DNA of 64,000 nt. Origin: Methanoregula sp. Lineage in GTDB: Archaea; Halobacteriota; Methanomicrobia; Methanomicrobiales; Methanospirillaceae. Location of the stretch: contig CP112999.1 of assembly GCA_026625165.1 (NCBI GenBank), forward strand, positions 1,988,741 through 2,052,740. Direction: 5' to 3'. The position numbers were made by a program, and so were the translations under genes. This document shows positions 47,611-55,582 of the stretch, piece after piece. Position 1 is the first letter of the stretch. Each line of letters starts with the position of its first letter. The notes under the pieces are model-generated. The model had not been told where the DNA came from and searched no databases. It saw nothing but the letters and a program-made list of their open reading frames with translations.

Positions 47611-47706
47611 TCGCTCGACGCCCTCACTCCCCCGCTGGAGCAGCACCTGGACAGCCTTACGGTCCGGATCACCCACATCCTCTCGGGTACCCCAGTGATG
47701 AAGTGA
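47611..47706 (+). pseudogene. C-terminal fragment of a third TIR-domain gene
   Basis: Encodes SLDALTPPLEQHLDSLTVR and a stop shortly after, matching the ends of both intact TIR proteins (LDALTPPLEQHLETLTDR; LDAITPPLEKHIDELAGN). No start and no upstream TIR sequence remain. It lies between the disrupted lipoprotein and the RyR gene, so a TIR gene once stood directly before the RyR gene. Confidence 0.8.
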
Positions 47707-47783
47707 TAAAGAGTGTCACACGTCATGCCGGCACAATCCACCCCACGATGAGTTCTTCTCATCCTCGCGATTTGAGGGATTAT

Positions 47784-47802
47784 AAATCCCACCGGGTCCA
47801 TC
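47784..47802 (+). repeat. tRNA-Ala 3'-end fragment
   Basis: Matches 18 of 19 bases of the end of tRNA-Ala(CGC) and its following bases (41059-41077): aaatcccaccgggtccatc against aaatcccgccgggtccatc. Further upstream the T-loop similarity is weak. This may be an attachment-site copy left by an integrated element or the stump of a lost tRNA gene. No integrase is visible in the window. Confidence 0.5.
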
Positions 47803-47923
47803 CTTGTTTTTATCATAATTCCTGAGAACGAGCCTCCATGCAGTTGATCCCTGCATACGGTATTTAATGAAAAACGTGAATATTATCGTTTAACAGAAAC
47901 CAGATTGGACAGAAGGTGTGGAG

Positions 47924-49036
47924 ATGCTTTTACAGAACGATGACAAACTGGCACAGGTCCTGAACTCGCTGCCGGTACTGATATTTTTTACAGATCCTGA
48001 CGGTGTATTTCTCTGGAAAAATAAGATATTTTATAAATTTTTCACGGGCTTGAAAATATCCGGAGGAGTAAATTCCATTGGTGATCTTTTTCCGGAAGAT
48101 AAAGAGGAGTTCTCCCGCGATATTCACAAAGTCGCCTCAACCGGTGAGCCGAAGTACGGGATCATCCGCCGGATCGACACCGCAAAAGCCGGTGCAAAAA
48201 CCCTGAAGTTCAGTATCCTCCCCTTCAATGGCAGCGGAAAGAGAAAATTTGAAATCCTTGTATTTGGGACAGACATCACCGAACAGGCCGAGATGGAACA
48301 ATTGAAAAAGGATGCTTATGACCAGATCGAGAGAAATATCGAACAGTTCGCAATATTGGGAGACCACCTTCGCAACCCTGTCACTGGAATTGTCGGGTTC
48401 TGCGATCTGCTTGACGACAAAACCATCGCCCAGAAGATCATTGGACAGGCTAAAGAGATCGACCGCATCATCACGCAGATAGATCAGGGCTGGATCGAAT
48501 CGGAAAAAGTCAGGACTGTTATTAAAAAATACTATGATGTCGGCGTAAGCGGGACGCATGAACTCGTTGCCCGTGCGATTCATGAAGAATATATCTCTCA
48601 GCAGAAGAAGTTGGGGATGACCCCGGAAACAAACCCCTCGATGCGCCCCTGGAACGAGCTGTCCCGCCACCTGCAGGATGCAAACCTCAAGCAGGCTGAC
48701 GATGCGTGGAAGAAGCTGCAGATGATCCAATGTGCTATCGGTTTTGCCATAAAACCGGACGAGCCGTTGTTCAGGTTCCTCCCCCAGGAGATCGAGATGC
48801 TGGCTGAACATGAACACCAGCGCTGGATGGATGAAAAGGTAAAAATGGGGTGGAAATACGGGCCCGAGACCAATGATAAGGCAAGAATTCATAATTGTAT
48901 AGTGCCGTGGGAGGTTCTGCCGGACCATGAGAGGGAAAAAGACCGGGATGCGGTCCAGGCCCTGCCGCAAATCCTTGCGAAGGTACGGTTGAAAATTATC
49001 CGGTTCGAAGAAAAAGAACCGCAAGACTATATGTGA
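47924..49036 (+). CDS. PAS / histidine-kinase-like dimerisation / RyR-domain sensor protein
   Basis: 370 residues in three parts. A PAS domain (about 8-125; LNSLPVLIFFTDPDGVFLWKN ending FGTDITEQ, split here as the typical PAS edges). A helical part with a histidine-kinase H-box, GDHLRNPVTGIVGFCDLL (His148). Then, where the ATPase should be, a RyR (ryanodine-receptor) domain: HELVARAIHEEYI, SMRPWNELSRHLQDAN, and HEHQRWMDEKVKMGWKYGPE. No HATPase motifs (N, G1, G2 boxes) exist. RyR domains in prokaryotes have been proposed to bind nucleotide-type ligands in conflict systems. ATG 47924 has gaaggtg before it. Confidence 0.82.
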   Translation: MLLQNDDKLAQVLNSLPVLIFFTDPDGVFLWKNKIFYKFFTGLKISGGVNSIGDLFPEDKEEFSRDIHKVASTGEPKYGIIRRIDTAKAGAKTLKFSILPFNGSGKRKFEILVFGTDITEQAEMEQLKKDAYDQIERNIEQFAILGDHLRNPVTGIVGFCDLLDDKTIAQKIIGQAKEIDRIITQIDQGWIESEKVRTVIKKYYDVGVSGTHELVARAIHEEYISQQKKLGMTPETNPSMRPWNELSRHLQDANLKQADDAWKKLQMIQCAIGFAIKPDEPLFRFLPQEIEMLAEHEHQRWMDEKVKMGWKYGPETNDKARIHNCIVPWEVLPDHEREKDRDAVQALPQILAKVRLKIIRFEEKEPQDYM

Positions 49037-49165
49037 TTTTTGTCATTCGTGGACAGGTAAATCCTTGAATCGTATGTTCGGATTATAGGGAAAGGCTAAT
49101 AATACAAAGACCACCAGAAAACAATGGATAGATAATTCGGAATAAAATATTGGGATGCTCAGGAT

Positions 49166-50344
49166 ATGCCACCTCCAGATGAATTTTCCCGGCCCAATGT
49201 AAACCATCACGATGTCTTCATCAGCTATGCCCAGCTTGATAAACCGATCGCCGATGCCGTATGTGCAAAACTGGAATCCCGCCATATCCGGTGCTGGATT
49301 GCACCACGGGATGTGCCTCCGGGGAAAAATTTCCCGGAAGCAATCATCGATGCGATTGAAGAGAGTAAAGTTGTCACGCTGATCTTTTCATCGCACGCCA
49401 ACAATTCTCCTCATGTACTCAGGGAAGTCACCAAAGCCGTGAACAAAGGCTGCATCATCGTCCCGTTCCGGGTTGAAGATGTCGTGCCGTCCAAATCGAT
49501 GGAATACCTGATCAGTGTCCCGCACTGGCTGGATGCAATTACACCTCCACTCGAGAAGCATATTGATGAACTGGCTGGTAACGTTGAACGAATTCTTTTG
49601 TCGTCAAAGGAACCTGCAGTCTGCGCGTCCTGTAAAACACCCCTCTCGTCCAATGCCCTTTTCTGCGAGAACTGCGGGAAACCTGTAACTGCAATTGTGC
49701 CCCAGGCTGCAACGCCGCCACCGCCACCAGTTGCAGAGCCATTGCCTGAAAAACCCGTGGATAAGCCGGCCAAGGTAGCGGAGGGGGAGGCACCCCCATT
49801 ACCGGTTTCACCTAAGGCACATCCGGGGCGCAACCGGAAGCTGCTCATCGGTGCCGGCATCATTGTTGCCGTGCTTGTTGCCCTGGTCTTTGCGTTTATC
49901 ATAAATCCTGCTACACTGCTCCAACCTATCGGAATTTCGATCAACGGGGGTGCAGCTTCACCCGTTACTGCAACGCCGACTCCCGTGAACTACCGGAGCG
50001 GGAACGCACCGATCAATACCGTGATTCTGACAACGGTACCGACACAGGTGCTTCCCGAAGGAAACTCGCTGACCATTGTCGCAGAAAAAAACCCCGTTGA
50101 TGCAGAAGTGGTTGTCAAGTTCGAAGGGGGTCGCGGGCAGGGGCTTGTGCTGGACAACCAGGTGATCCTGACGAGATCCGATGGGACCGTCACACAAGGG
50201 AAACTGGACTTTAGCCGGAAACCGTCAGAAGTCACCCTGCAGGGAACCCGCGGGACGGACCGCTTGCAGGTGATCGTGACCATGCGTTCCGGTGCAACCT
50301 ATGCAATCGTAGACCAGTTGCTGCCATACCGGGTAAGGGGATAA
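49166..50344 (+). CDS. TIR protein with zinc ribbon, membrane helix and external domain
   Basis: 392 residues. N-terminal TIR (14-145; HHDVFISYAQLDKPIADAV, CWIAPRDVPPGKNFPEAI, HVLREVTK with Glu87 at the catalytic position), a zinc ribbon (CASCKTP ... CENCGKP, about 151-173), a Pro-rich linker, one membrane helix (about 228-252) and a C-terminal domain of about 85 residues like that of the lipoprotein at 18264. Topology: TIR inside, shared domain outside. So an outer signal could control an inner NAD-cleaving domain. The TIR is a close paralogue of that at 44836. Confidence 0.87.
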   Translation: MPPPDEFSRPNVNHHDVFISYAQLDKPIADAVCAKLESRHIRCWIAPRDVPPGKNFPEAIIDAIEESKVVTLIFSSHANNSPHVLREVTKAVNKGCIIVPFRVEDVVPSKSMEYLISVPHWLDAITPPLEKHIDELAGNVERILLSSKEPAVCASCKTPLSSNALFCENCGKPVTAIVPQAATPPPPPVAEPLPEKPVDKPAKVAEGEAPPLPVSPKAHPGRNRKLLIGAGIIVAVLVALVFAFIINPATLLQPIGISINGGAASPVTATPTPVNYRSGNAPINTVILTTVPTQVLPEGNSLTIVAEKNPVDAEVVVKFEGGRGQGLVLDNQVILTRSDGTVTQGKLDFSRKPSEVTLQGTRGTDRLQVIVTMRSGATYAIVDQLLPYRVRG

Positions 50345-50388
50345 AAAAGGAATTTTTTAAAATTTTATTTTTCATTGGGTTCCGGCCA

Positions 50389-50832
50389 TCAGTTGATCCA
50401 GTCAAGTATCTGGTTTGCCGGCTCATGCACCCTTTTTTGGCCAATTTTCTCCTTGACACGTTTTACCGCCTCAATTGCGGGTGATGGCCTGGGTTGCTCA
50501 TACCGCCCGTAATCCATATAGTCATTTGCCATGGAATCATCGACAGCAATCTCCTGCATAAGCAGGGTGACCGGATCTTCCTGCGGGACTGGATCCGGTG
50601 TGTCCGGGATTCGGATCAGGTTGTGTATCTTTACCGGTTCCGGCGTCATTGACGGTTCCTGGAGAGTTATTGACGGGGGAGCGATGTTGATGAGGGGGGG
50701 CGGTGCTGCAGAAGGGACCTCCGGAGCCGGTGAAGATGTGCCTGAACGCTGGATTAAAAAGTTCACGAAGTCTTCGACCTCGCGCCGTTGTTCGGGTGAA
50801 AGCCGGTCCAGTTTGCTCTCGAGCGATTCCAT
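50389..50832 (-). CDS. Hypothetical protein with DUF2281-like N-terminus
   Basis: 147 residues. The first 30 (LDRLSPEQRREVEDFVNFLIQ) resemble the short helical DUF2281 motif often found in antitoxin-like proteins. The middle is long, Pro-rich and disordered; the C-terminus has a basic helix (AIEAVKRVKEKIGQKRV). It is convergent with the TIR gene. Function unknown. Confidence 0.6.
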   Translation of the reverse strand: MESLESKLDRLSPEQRREVEDFVNFLIQRSGTSSPAPEVPSAAPPPLINIAPPSITLQEPSMTPEPVKIHNLIRIPDTPDPVPQEDPVTLLMQEIAVDDSMANDYMDYGRYEQPRPSPAIEAVKRVKEKIGQKRVHEPANQILDWIN

Positions 50833-50908
50833 ATGTCCTTTTTGTCCTCCTTGTAGTGATCAATATCTCGTTTTTGGTATTAAGGAAAACCGGTCGGGAG
50901 CAGGAGCA

Positions 50909-51772
50909 TCAGGCCCATGTGTGCTGGTACCCCCGCTTCTCCAGCACCTGCCCGTCGCAGAGCACGCGGCAGTCTGAGGTCACCTCGCCGATAACAGTAT
51001 ACCCGACCCCGGCAACAGGGTGCTTTCCTCTGGGGCAGGTGAATATCAGTTCGTAGTCGCCGCCACCATGGAGCGCGAGCTCCCGTGCCTGTGCTTCCGG
51101 TATTCCGGCAGGGAGCGGCAACTCTGCCGATTCGATCCGAAATCCGCAGTTGTTGGCATCGGCAAGGTCGTACAACGAGAGCGCAATCCCATCGCTCACA
51201 TCCATCATCGCTGACACACCCGCACACCCGAGTGCCTGCCCTTCGGCGACACGGGGCTGCGGTTCAAACAGGGCTTTCCTGTGTTGCGGGTACCCCTCAA
51301 GAAATGCCTGCGCCTGCCCGCAGGTGCCGGTAACACATACGAGGTCTCCGGTTTTAGCACCAGTGCGCCGTACAAGGTGTTCGTTTCCGACAAAGCCCAG
51401 CCCCGTGCTGACAATGGTGAGTTCGCAGTGCCGGTCGATGTCTCCGCCGATGATCTCAGCCCCGTATTTTGTACAGCAGTCCTGCGCACCCTGCATGACG
51501 CCGGCAAGCTGCTCCCACCGGTCAAGCCCGACAGCAAGAAGCACGTAGCGGGGGGCTGCCCCCATGCCCGCGATATCCGACAGGGTGACAGCGGCGCTCA
51601 TCCACCCGATCTGCCAGTCGGTCATTCCGCCAACAAAATCGGTCGTGGCATGGAGCATGTCTGTTGTCACCACCATCACCTGGTCGCCAAACGGCAGTAT
51701 CGCACAATCGTCGAGGCAGCGGTCCCGCCCTACAATCCCCATCACGGTTTTCAACAGCGTCCGGTCATCCAC
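50909..51772 (-). CDS. thiL: Thiamine-monophosphate kinase ThiL
   Basis: 287 residues. It phosphorylates thiamine phosphate to the active cofactor. AIR-synthase-like fold: DDCAILPFGDQVMVVTTDML, MSAAVTLSDIAGMGAAP, GGDIDRHCELTIVSTGLG, AMMDVSDGIAL and LHGGGDYELIFTC carry the Asp/Gly metal and ATP sites. GTG 51772 has GGAGGTG 7 bases upstream and overlaps the DUF460 gene by 8 bases. Third gene of the rio2-DUF460-thiL set. Confidence 0.93.
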   Translation of the reverse strand: MDDRTLLKTVMGIVGRDRCLDDCAILPFGDQVMVVTTDMLHATTDFVGGMTDWQIGWMSAAVTLSDIAGMGAAPRYVLLAVGLDRWEQLAGVMQGAQDCCTKYGAEIIGGDIDRHCELTIVSTGLGFVGNEHLVRRTGAKTGDLVCVTGTCGQAQAFLEGYPQHRKALFEPQPRVAEGQALGCAGVSAMMDVSDGIALSLYDLADANNCGFRIESAELPLPAGIPEAQARELALHGGGDYELIFTCPRGKHPVAGVGYTVIGEVTSDCRVLCDGQVLEKRGYQHTWA

Positions 51773-53732
51773 CCTTGCGCACCTCCTTACCCCGTTCGCT
51801 CTTGTACTCCTTGAAGATGTGCTCGACCATTGCTGATTTCTTCGCCCGTTCACGCAGCTCCTGTTCCTCACGCCACCGGTCGAGCGCGGCATCGAGTGCC
51901 TCTTTTGGCACGCGGCCGATCTTTCCTTTCACCTGTGCGTGGGTCTCCGTACCGGAGAGGAGCGGGACTCCGGACTCCCTGAATGAGGGGAGCATCTGCG
52001 GGTCGCATGCCGCAAGAGAGGGGGCGGATACAATGACTGCAGTAACCCCGGCATCAGCAAGGTCCTTGACCACGCTCCTGCCCCACCCGTCGGTGCGGGT
52101 GACATAGATCACATCCCCTTCTTCAATCCCTGCCTCCCCGGCGAGCTGGAAGAGCCCGTCTTTTGTCAGCGCATCCAGCACCTTGACAGGGACGGCTTCT
52201 CCTTCCAGGGTAATTTCCTCTGACTCTTTTTTTCGCCCGAGCCTTTTTTTAAGGGATCTGTTGTGCCGTTCCTCTTTCCTGAGGCGTTTTTTGAGGCTCT
52301 GGATAATTGTATCCCGCTGGACAATACCGGTATCCCTTGCAAGCTCTGTGTCCCGGGCGGTGTGGACACGGCGCAACCTTGACTGGAGGCGCTGGATCTC
52401 GTAATTGCGTTCCTTGATCTCTTCCTGCAGCTCGGCAACATAAGTGCGAAGTCGTTTTACCATCCCGTCAAGCACCCGCACCCTTTCGTCATGTTTCCCA
52501 TCGACTGTAACCACGGGTCCGGTAGCAGATACGGGCGCTTCCACTTTGACCTTGAGGTCCCCGAGCACCTGCTCCAGCGCCTGCCCGCGGATCACCCGCG
52601 CCCGCACCTCGTCAAGGTCATGACCGGGCGGCACCCGCTTTGCAAGGTTCTGGAACTTGTTTCGGTACTGCCGGTACGCGTCGAGCGCAGCCGAGAGCGC
52701 GTCACGCTCATGGTCGTTTGCGTACTGGAATGCAGAGGTCAGGTCTATCTTTGATTCCACGCTCATATCCTGCCGGGGGGAATGCGCGATTGCGGAGAAC
52801 GCCCGCCGGATCTTTTCCACCGAAAACGGCATCTCCTGTACATCCGAGGCAATGATCAACGGTTTTCCAACCTTGTATAGCGATTCAACCACATCGGACA
52901 TGTTCATCTGCCGGGAGCTGGCAAGATGGAGCAGGTTGCCGTCAAGGTCAATTGCAGCAACAGCGGTGGTCGTACCAGGGTCAATCCCCACGATAAGGTA
53001 CCGGGGCTTCCCGGTGAGCGGGCGGAACCTTATCCTGTCTAGCCGTTTGCCGCTGATCCGAACCTGAACATCGGCGCCGCGGTACGTGGACACGGGGATC
53101 TGGTCCCGCACGGAAAATACCCGGAATGCGACACGGCTGCACCCGCCGAACGCCCGGGTCTCCTTCTTCTCGTACCTCAAGCCGGATGCGATCAGGATCT
53201 GTTCGATCTCCCGGCCTTTGCGCTGCACTCCGCCATGGATCTTCCTAACATACCGGTTCTGGCTCCATCCGCCCTTGCCCGGGGAGCGGTGCCGGCTTAC
53301 CACGACCTCGGTCTCGTTCTCAAATGCTATAACCTCGGCACCGGCTCCAAGGGATGCGACCTGGGCCGAGGTCCGTGCCTCCGCGAAGGGATCAAACCGG
53401 TCGAAGCTGATGTTGTAACGGGCTGCAACTTTTCCGAGCGTCTCCTTGCGTTCGCCGCCTGTTACCTGAACAAGGCGTGTCTGCGGGGGGAGGTGCTGGA
53501 GAAAAAAGAAGAGTTCGTGCTGGTCAGCTGCAATCTCCTGCAGGCTGTCCACAGCAAGGATATCGGGCTGTTCAGCCGAGAGCAGGCGGAAGAGCCGGAA
53601 CATCGAGACTTCGCTTTCGCTCGCTATCAGCTGCCCCTCCATGCGGACAAGGGCGTACATGGGGCGGCGGGACTTTGACCGTACTGAGCCTTTGATGATG
53701 TCGATTCCAAAGACCTTCAACCGGTCACGCAT
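51765..53732 (-). CDS. DUF460 family protein
   Basis: 655 residues. An RNase H-like/resolvase-like domain has VGIDPGTTTAVAAIDLDGN and SDVQEMP, a long coiled coil covers about 405-520 (basic, with RLRTYVAELQEEIKERN), and a C-terminal domain follows (EGDVIYVTRTDGWGRS). The family is confined to archaea and its job is unknown; the fold suggests nucleic-acid binding. ATG 53732 lies within the end of rio2 (16-base overlap). Confidence 0.85.
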   Translation of the reverse strand: MRDRLKVFGIDIIKGSVRSKSRRPMYALVRMEGQLIASESEVSMFRLFRLLSAEQPDILAVDSLQEIAADQHELFFFLQHLPPQTRLVQVTGGERKETLGKVAARYNISFDRFDPFAEARTSAQVASLGAGAEVIAFENETEVVVSRHRSPGKGGWSQNRYVRKIHGGVQRKGREIEQILIASGLRYEKKETRAFGGCSRVAFRVFSVRDQIPVSTYRGADVQVRISGKRLDRIRFRPLTGKPRYLIVGIDPGTTTAVAAIDLDGNLLHLASSRQMNMSDVVESLYKVGKPLIIASDVQEMPFSVEKIRRAFSAIAHSPRQDMSVESKIDLTSAFQYANDHERDALSAALDAYRQYRNKFQNLAKRVPPGHDLDEVRARVIRGQALEQVLGDLKVKVEAPVSATGPVVTVDGKHDERVRVLDGMVKRLRTYVAELQEEIKERNYEIQRLQSRLRRVHTARDTELARDTGIVQRDTIIQSLKKRLRKEERHNRSLKKRLGRKKESEEITLEGEAVPVKVLDALTKDGLFQLAGEAGIEEGDVIYVTRTDGWGRSVVKDLADAGVTAVIVSAPSLAACDPQMLPSFRESGVPLLSGTETHAQVKGKIGRVPKEALDAALDRWREEQELRERAKKSAMVEHIFKEYKSERGKEVRKGG

Positions 53733-54574
53733 TCTAACGTGTCCTCCGGGCTGGATGCGACCTTGTATTTTCTTTTGAAATATGCCAGGATGTTCCCGAT
53801 ATCCCTCTGCAACACCTGCTGCGCATTCGGGTGGCCGGATTCCACCCACTGGGGCCAGTCGATGATGATGCACCGCCCATCCTCGACCATGATATTGAAC
53901 TCTGAGAGGTCTGCATGGATGATCCCCGCCCTGTAGGCCGAGCGGACGTTAGTTAAGATCTCGTCAAGCATCTTTTTGGGGTCATCGAGCCGGCACCGGT
54001 TCAGGTTGGGCCCGGCAACAAGCGACATAACCACCGCATGCCTGTTCCTGTCCACAGGCACGGGCACGCTCACTTTCGGGTGCAGGGCACAAAGGGCCGC
54101 ATACTCCCGTTCAGCAGACCGGCTGGACGCGAAGATCCACGGGAAGTGCCCGCCGTCCGGCATGTACTCGCGGTTGGTCCGGGCTGACGCAAACGACCGC
54201 TGCCCGACCCGGTGGAACTTGATTGCAACCGGGCAGAGCCCGATCGCCTCGTGCACAACCGACTCCTTCCCCTCGCCGATCAGGGAACCGAGCGCCGAGA
54301 TCGTCCCTTTCTTGGTGAGCGCGTGCAGGGCAAGCGTGTCATATCCCCCGGATACGAGCGCGTACCCGTCATACGGTACCGGGTTGAAACGTACCATCCC
54401 CCAGCCGATAAGCCGCCGGAGCCGGTAGTCCGTCTCCGATTCCGACAGACCGATCGAGGTTTTGATCTGCTCCAGAGGCACCCACGAGTACCGCTTCATC
54501 CAGCGTTCGATGATGGAAAGGATGCGAAGTTCGTACTTGTGCAGGGAGCGGATATGCTCGGCGGAAACGGGCAT
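53717..54574 (-). CDS. rio2: RIO2-type serine kinase
   Basis: 285 residues: N-terminal winged helix (about 1-90), then the RIO kinase domain with GEGKESVVHEA as the P-loop, AIKFHRVGQ with the ATP lysine, the catalytic loop IIHADLSEFNIMV and the metal motif IIDWPQW (usually DFPQ). Acts in 30S subunit maturation. The Phe-to-Trp change in the metal loop is conservative. Divergent from ttuA with about 110 bases between. Confidence 0.94.
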   Translation of the reverse strand: MPVSAEHIRSLHKYELRILSIIERWMKRYSWVPLEQIKTSIGLSESETDYRLRRLIGWGMVRFNPVPYDGYALVSGGYDTLALHALTKKGTISALGSLIGEGKESVVHEAIGLCPVAIKFHRVGQRSFASARTNREYMPDGGHFPWIFASSRSAEREYAALCALHPKVSVPVPVDRNRHAVVMSLVAGPNLNRCRLDDPKKMLDEILTNVRSAYRAGIIHADLSEFNIMVEDGRCIIIDWPQWVESGHPNAQQVLQRDIGNILAYFKRKYKVASSPEDTLECVTG

Positions 54575-54685
54575 GTCAACACATTGGTTATGTGGCGGAC
54601 TATAAAATGCTCTTTGAGGTTTGCATTTGTACCGTTGAACACAAATTTAAACATCTTTAATCATCCAGTTTTTATCGGACAAACG

Positions 54686-55582
54686 ATGCGGTGCGACAAA
54701 TGCAGGCGCGGGGCGATCATACTACAGCGGTATTCGGGGTTGCACCTCTGTGAAGACCATTTTATCGCCGACTTTGAGGCAAAGGCAAAACGCGCCATCC
54801 GCACCCACCACTGGATGAAGAGCGGCGACCATATCGCGGTGGCGCTCTCCGGGGGAAAAGACAGCAGCTCCCTGCTCTATTTTTTAAAAAAACTGACCGC
54901 ACAGCGCCGTGATATCACCCTGTCGGCGATCACGGTTGATGAAGGCATCGGGGGATACCGTGACCCTTCCCGGGCAGTACACATCGCCGGATCGCTGGGA
55001 ACCGACTGCATGACCGCGACATTCCGGGACGAGTACGGTGTCACGGTCGACGAGATCGTGGCAAAAAAGGGTGACGCCTGCTCCTGCTCGTACTGCGGAG
55101 TGCTCAGGCGCTCGCTGATTAACCGGATCGCACGGGAGCAAGGCGTGACAAAACTCGCGCTGGGGTTCAACCTCGATGATGAGGCACAGTCGGTGCTCAT
55201 GAACGTGCTGCGGGGGGACATCGGCCGGCTGCTCCGCCCGCAGCGGGAAGTCGCGGGCATGGTGCCGCGGATCCGCCCGTTCATATACATTCCGGAACGC
55301 GAGGTCGCGCTCTACGCCCACCTGCACGTGAAGGGATTTGAACGGGGGCGCTGCCCCTATGCCCACAACGCCCTGCGTGCGGATGTGCGGGCGATGCTCA
55401 ACGACTATGCGTTCCGGCACCCGTCCACGAAATATTCACTGGTGAACGGCGGCGAACGCCTTGCTGAAGCCAGGGTAGCGGTGAGCGAAGAGATCCGGAC
55501 CTGTGAACAGTGCGGAGAGCCCTGCGGCATCACGTGCCGGAGCTGCCAGATCATAAGGGAGGTACTCGGTAGTGCCACATAA
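54686..55582 (+). CDS. tRNA 2-thiolation protein, TtuA/Ncs6 family
   Basis: 298 residues. PP-loop ATPase with SGGKDSSSL, an N-terminal zinc finger (CDKCRRGAII), the catalytic pair region CSCSYCGVLRR, HNALRADVR and a C-terminal zinc finger (CEQCGEPC, CRSC). These residues bind an iron-sulfur cluster and thiolate tRNA. The ATG at 54686 starts the first zinc finger; a longer frame upstream lies over rio2 and is spurious. Confidence 0.92.
   Translation: MRCDKCRRGAIILQRYSGLHLCEDHFIADFEAKAKRAIRTHHWMKSGDHIAVALSGGKDSSSLLYFLKKLTAQRRDITLSAITVDEGIGGYRDPSRAVHIAGSLGTDCMTATFRDEYGVTVDEIVAKKGDACSCSYCGVLRRSLINRIAREQGVTKLALGFNLDDEAQSVLMNVLRGDIGRLLRPQREVAGMVPRIRPFIYIPEREVALYAHLHVKGFERGRCPYAHNALRADVRAMLNDYAFRHPSTKYSLVNGGERLAEARVAVSEEIRTCEQCGEPCGITCRSCQIIREVLGSAT

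Noticed and set aside
48137-49024. Minus-strand open frame opposite the PAS/RyR gene
   Set aside because: The plus strand has PAS and RyR motifs; the minus frame is rich in Phe/Leu with no motif.
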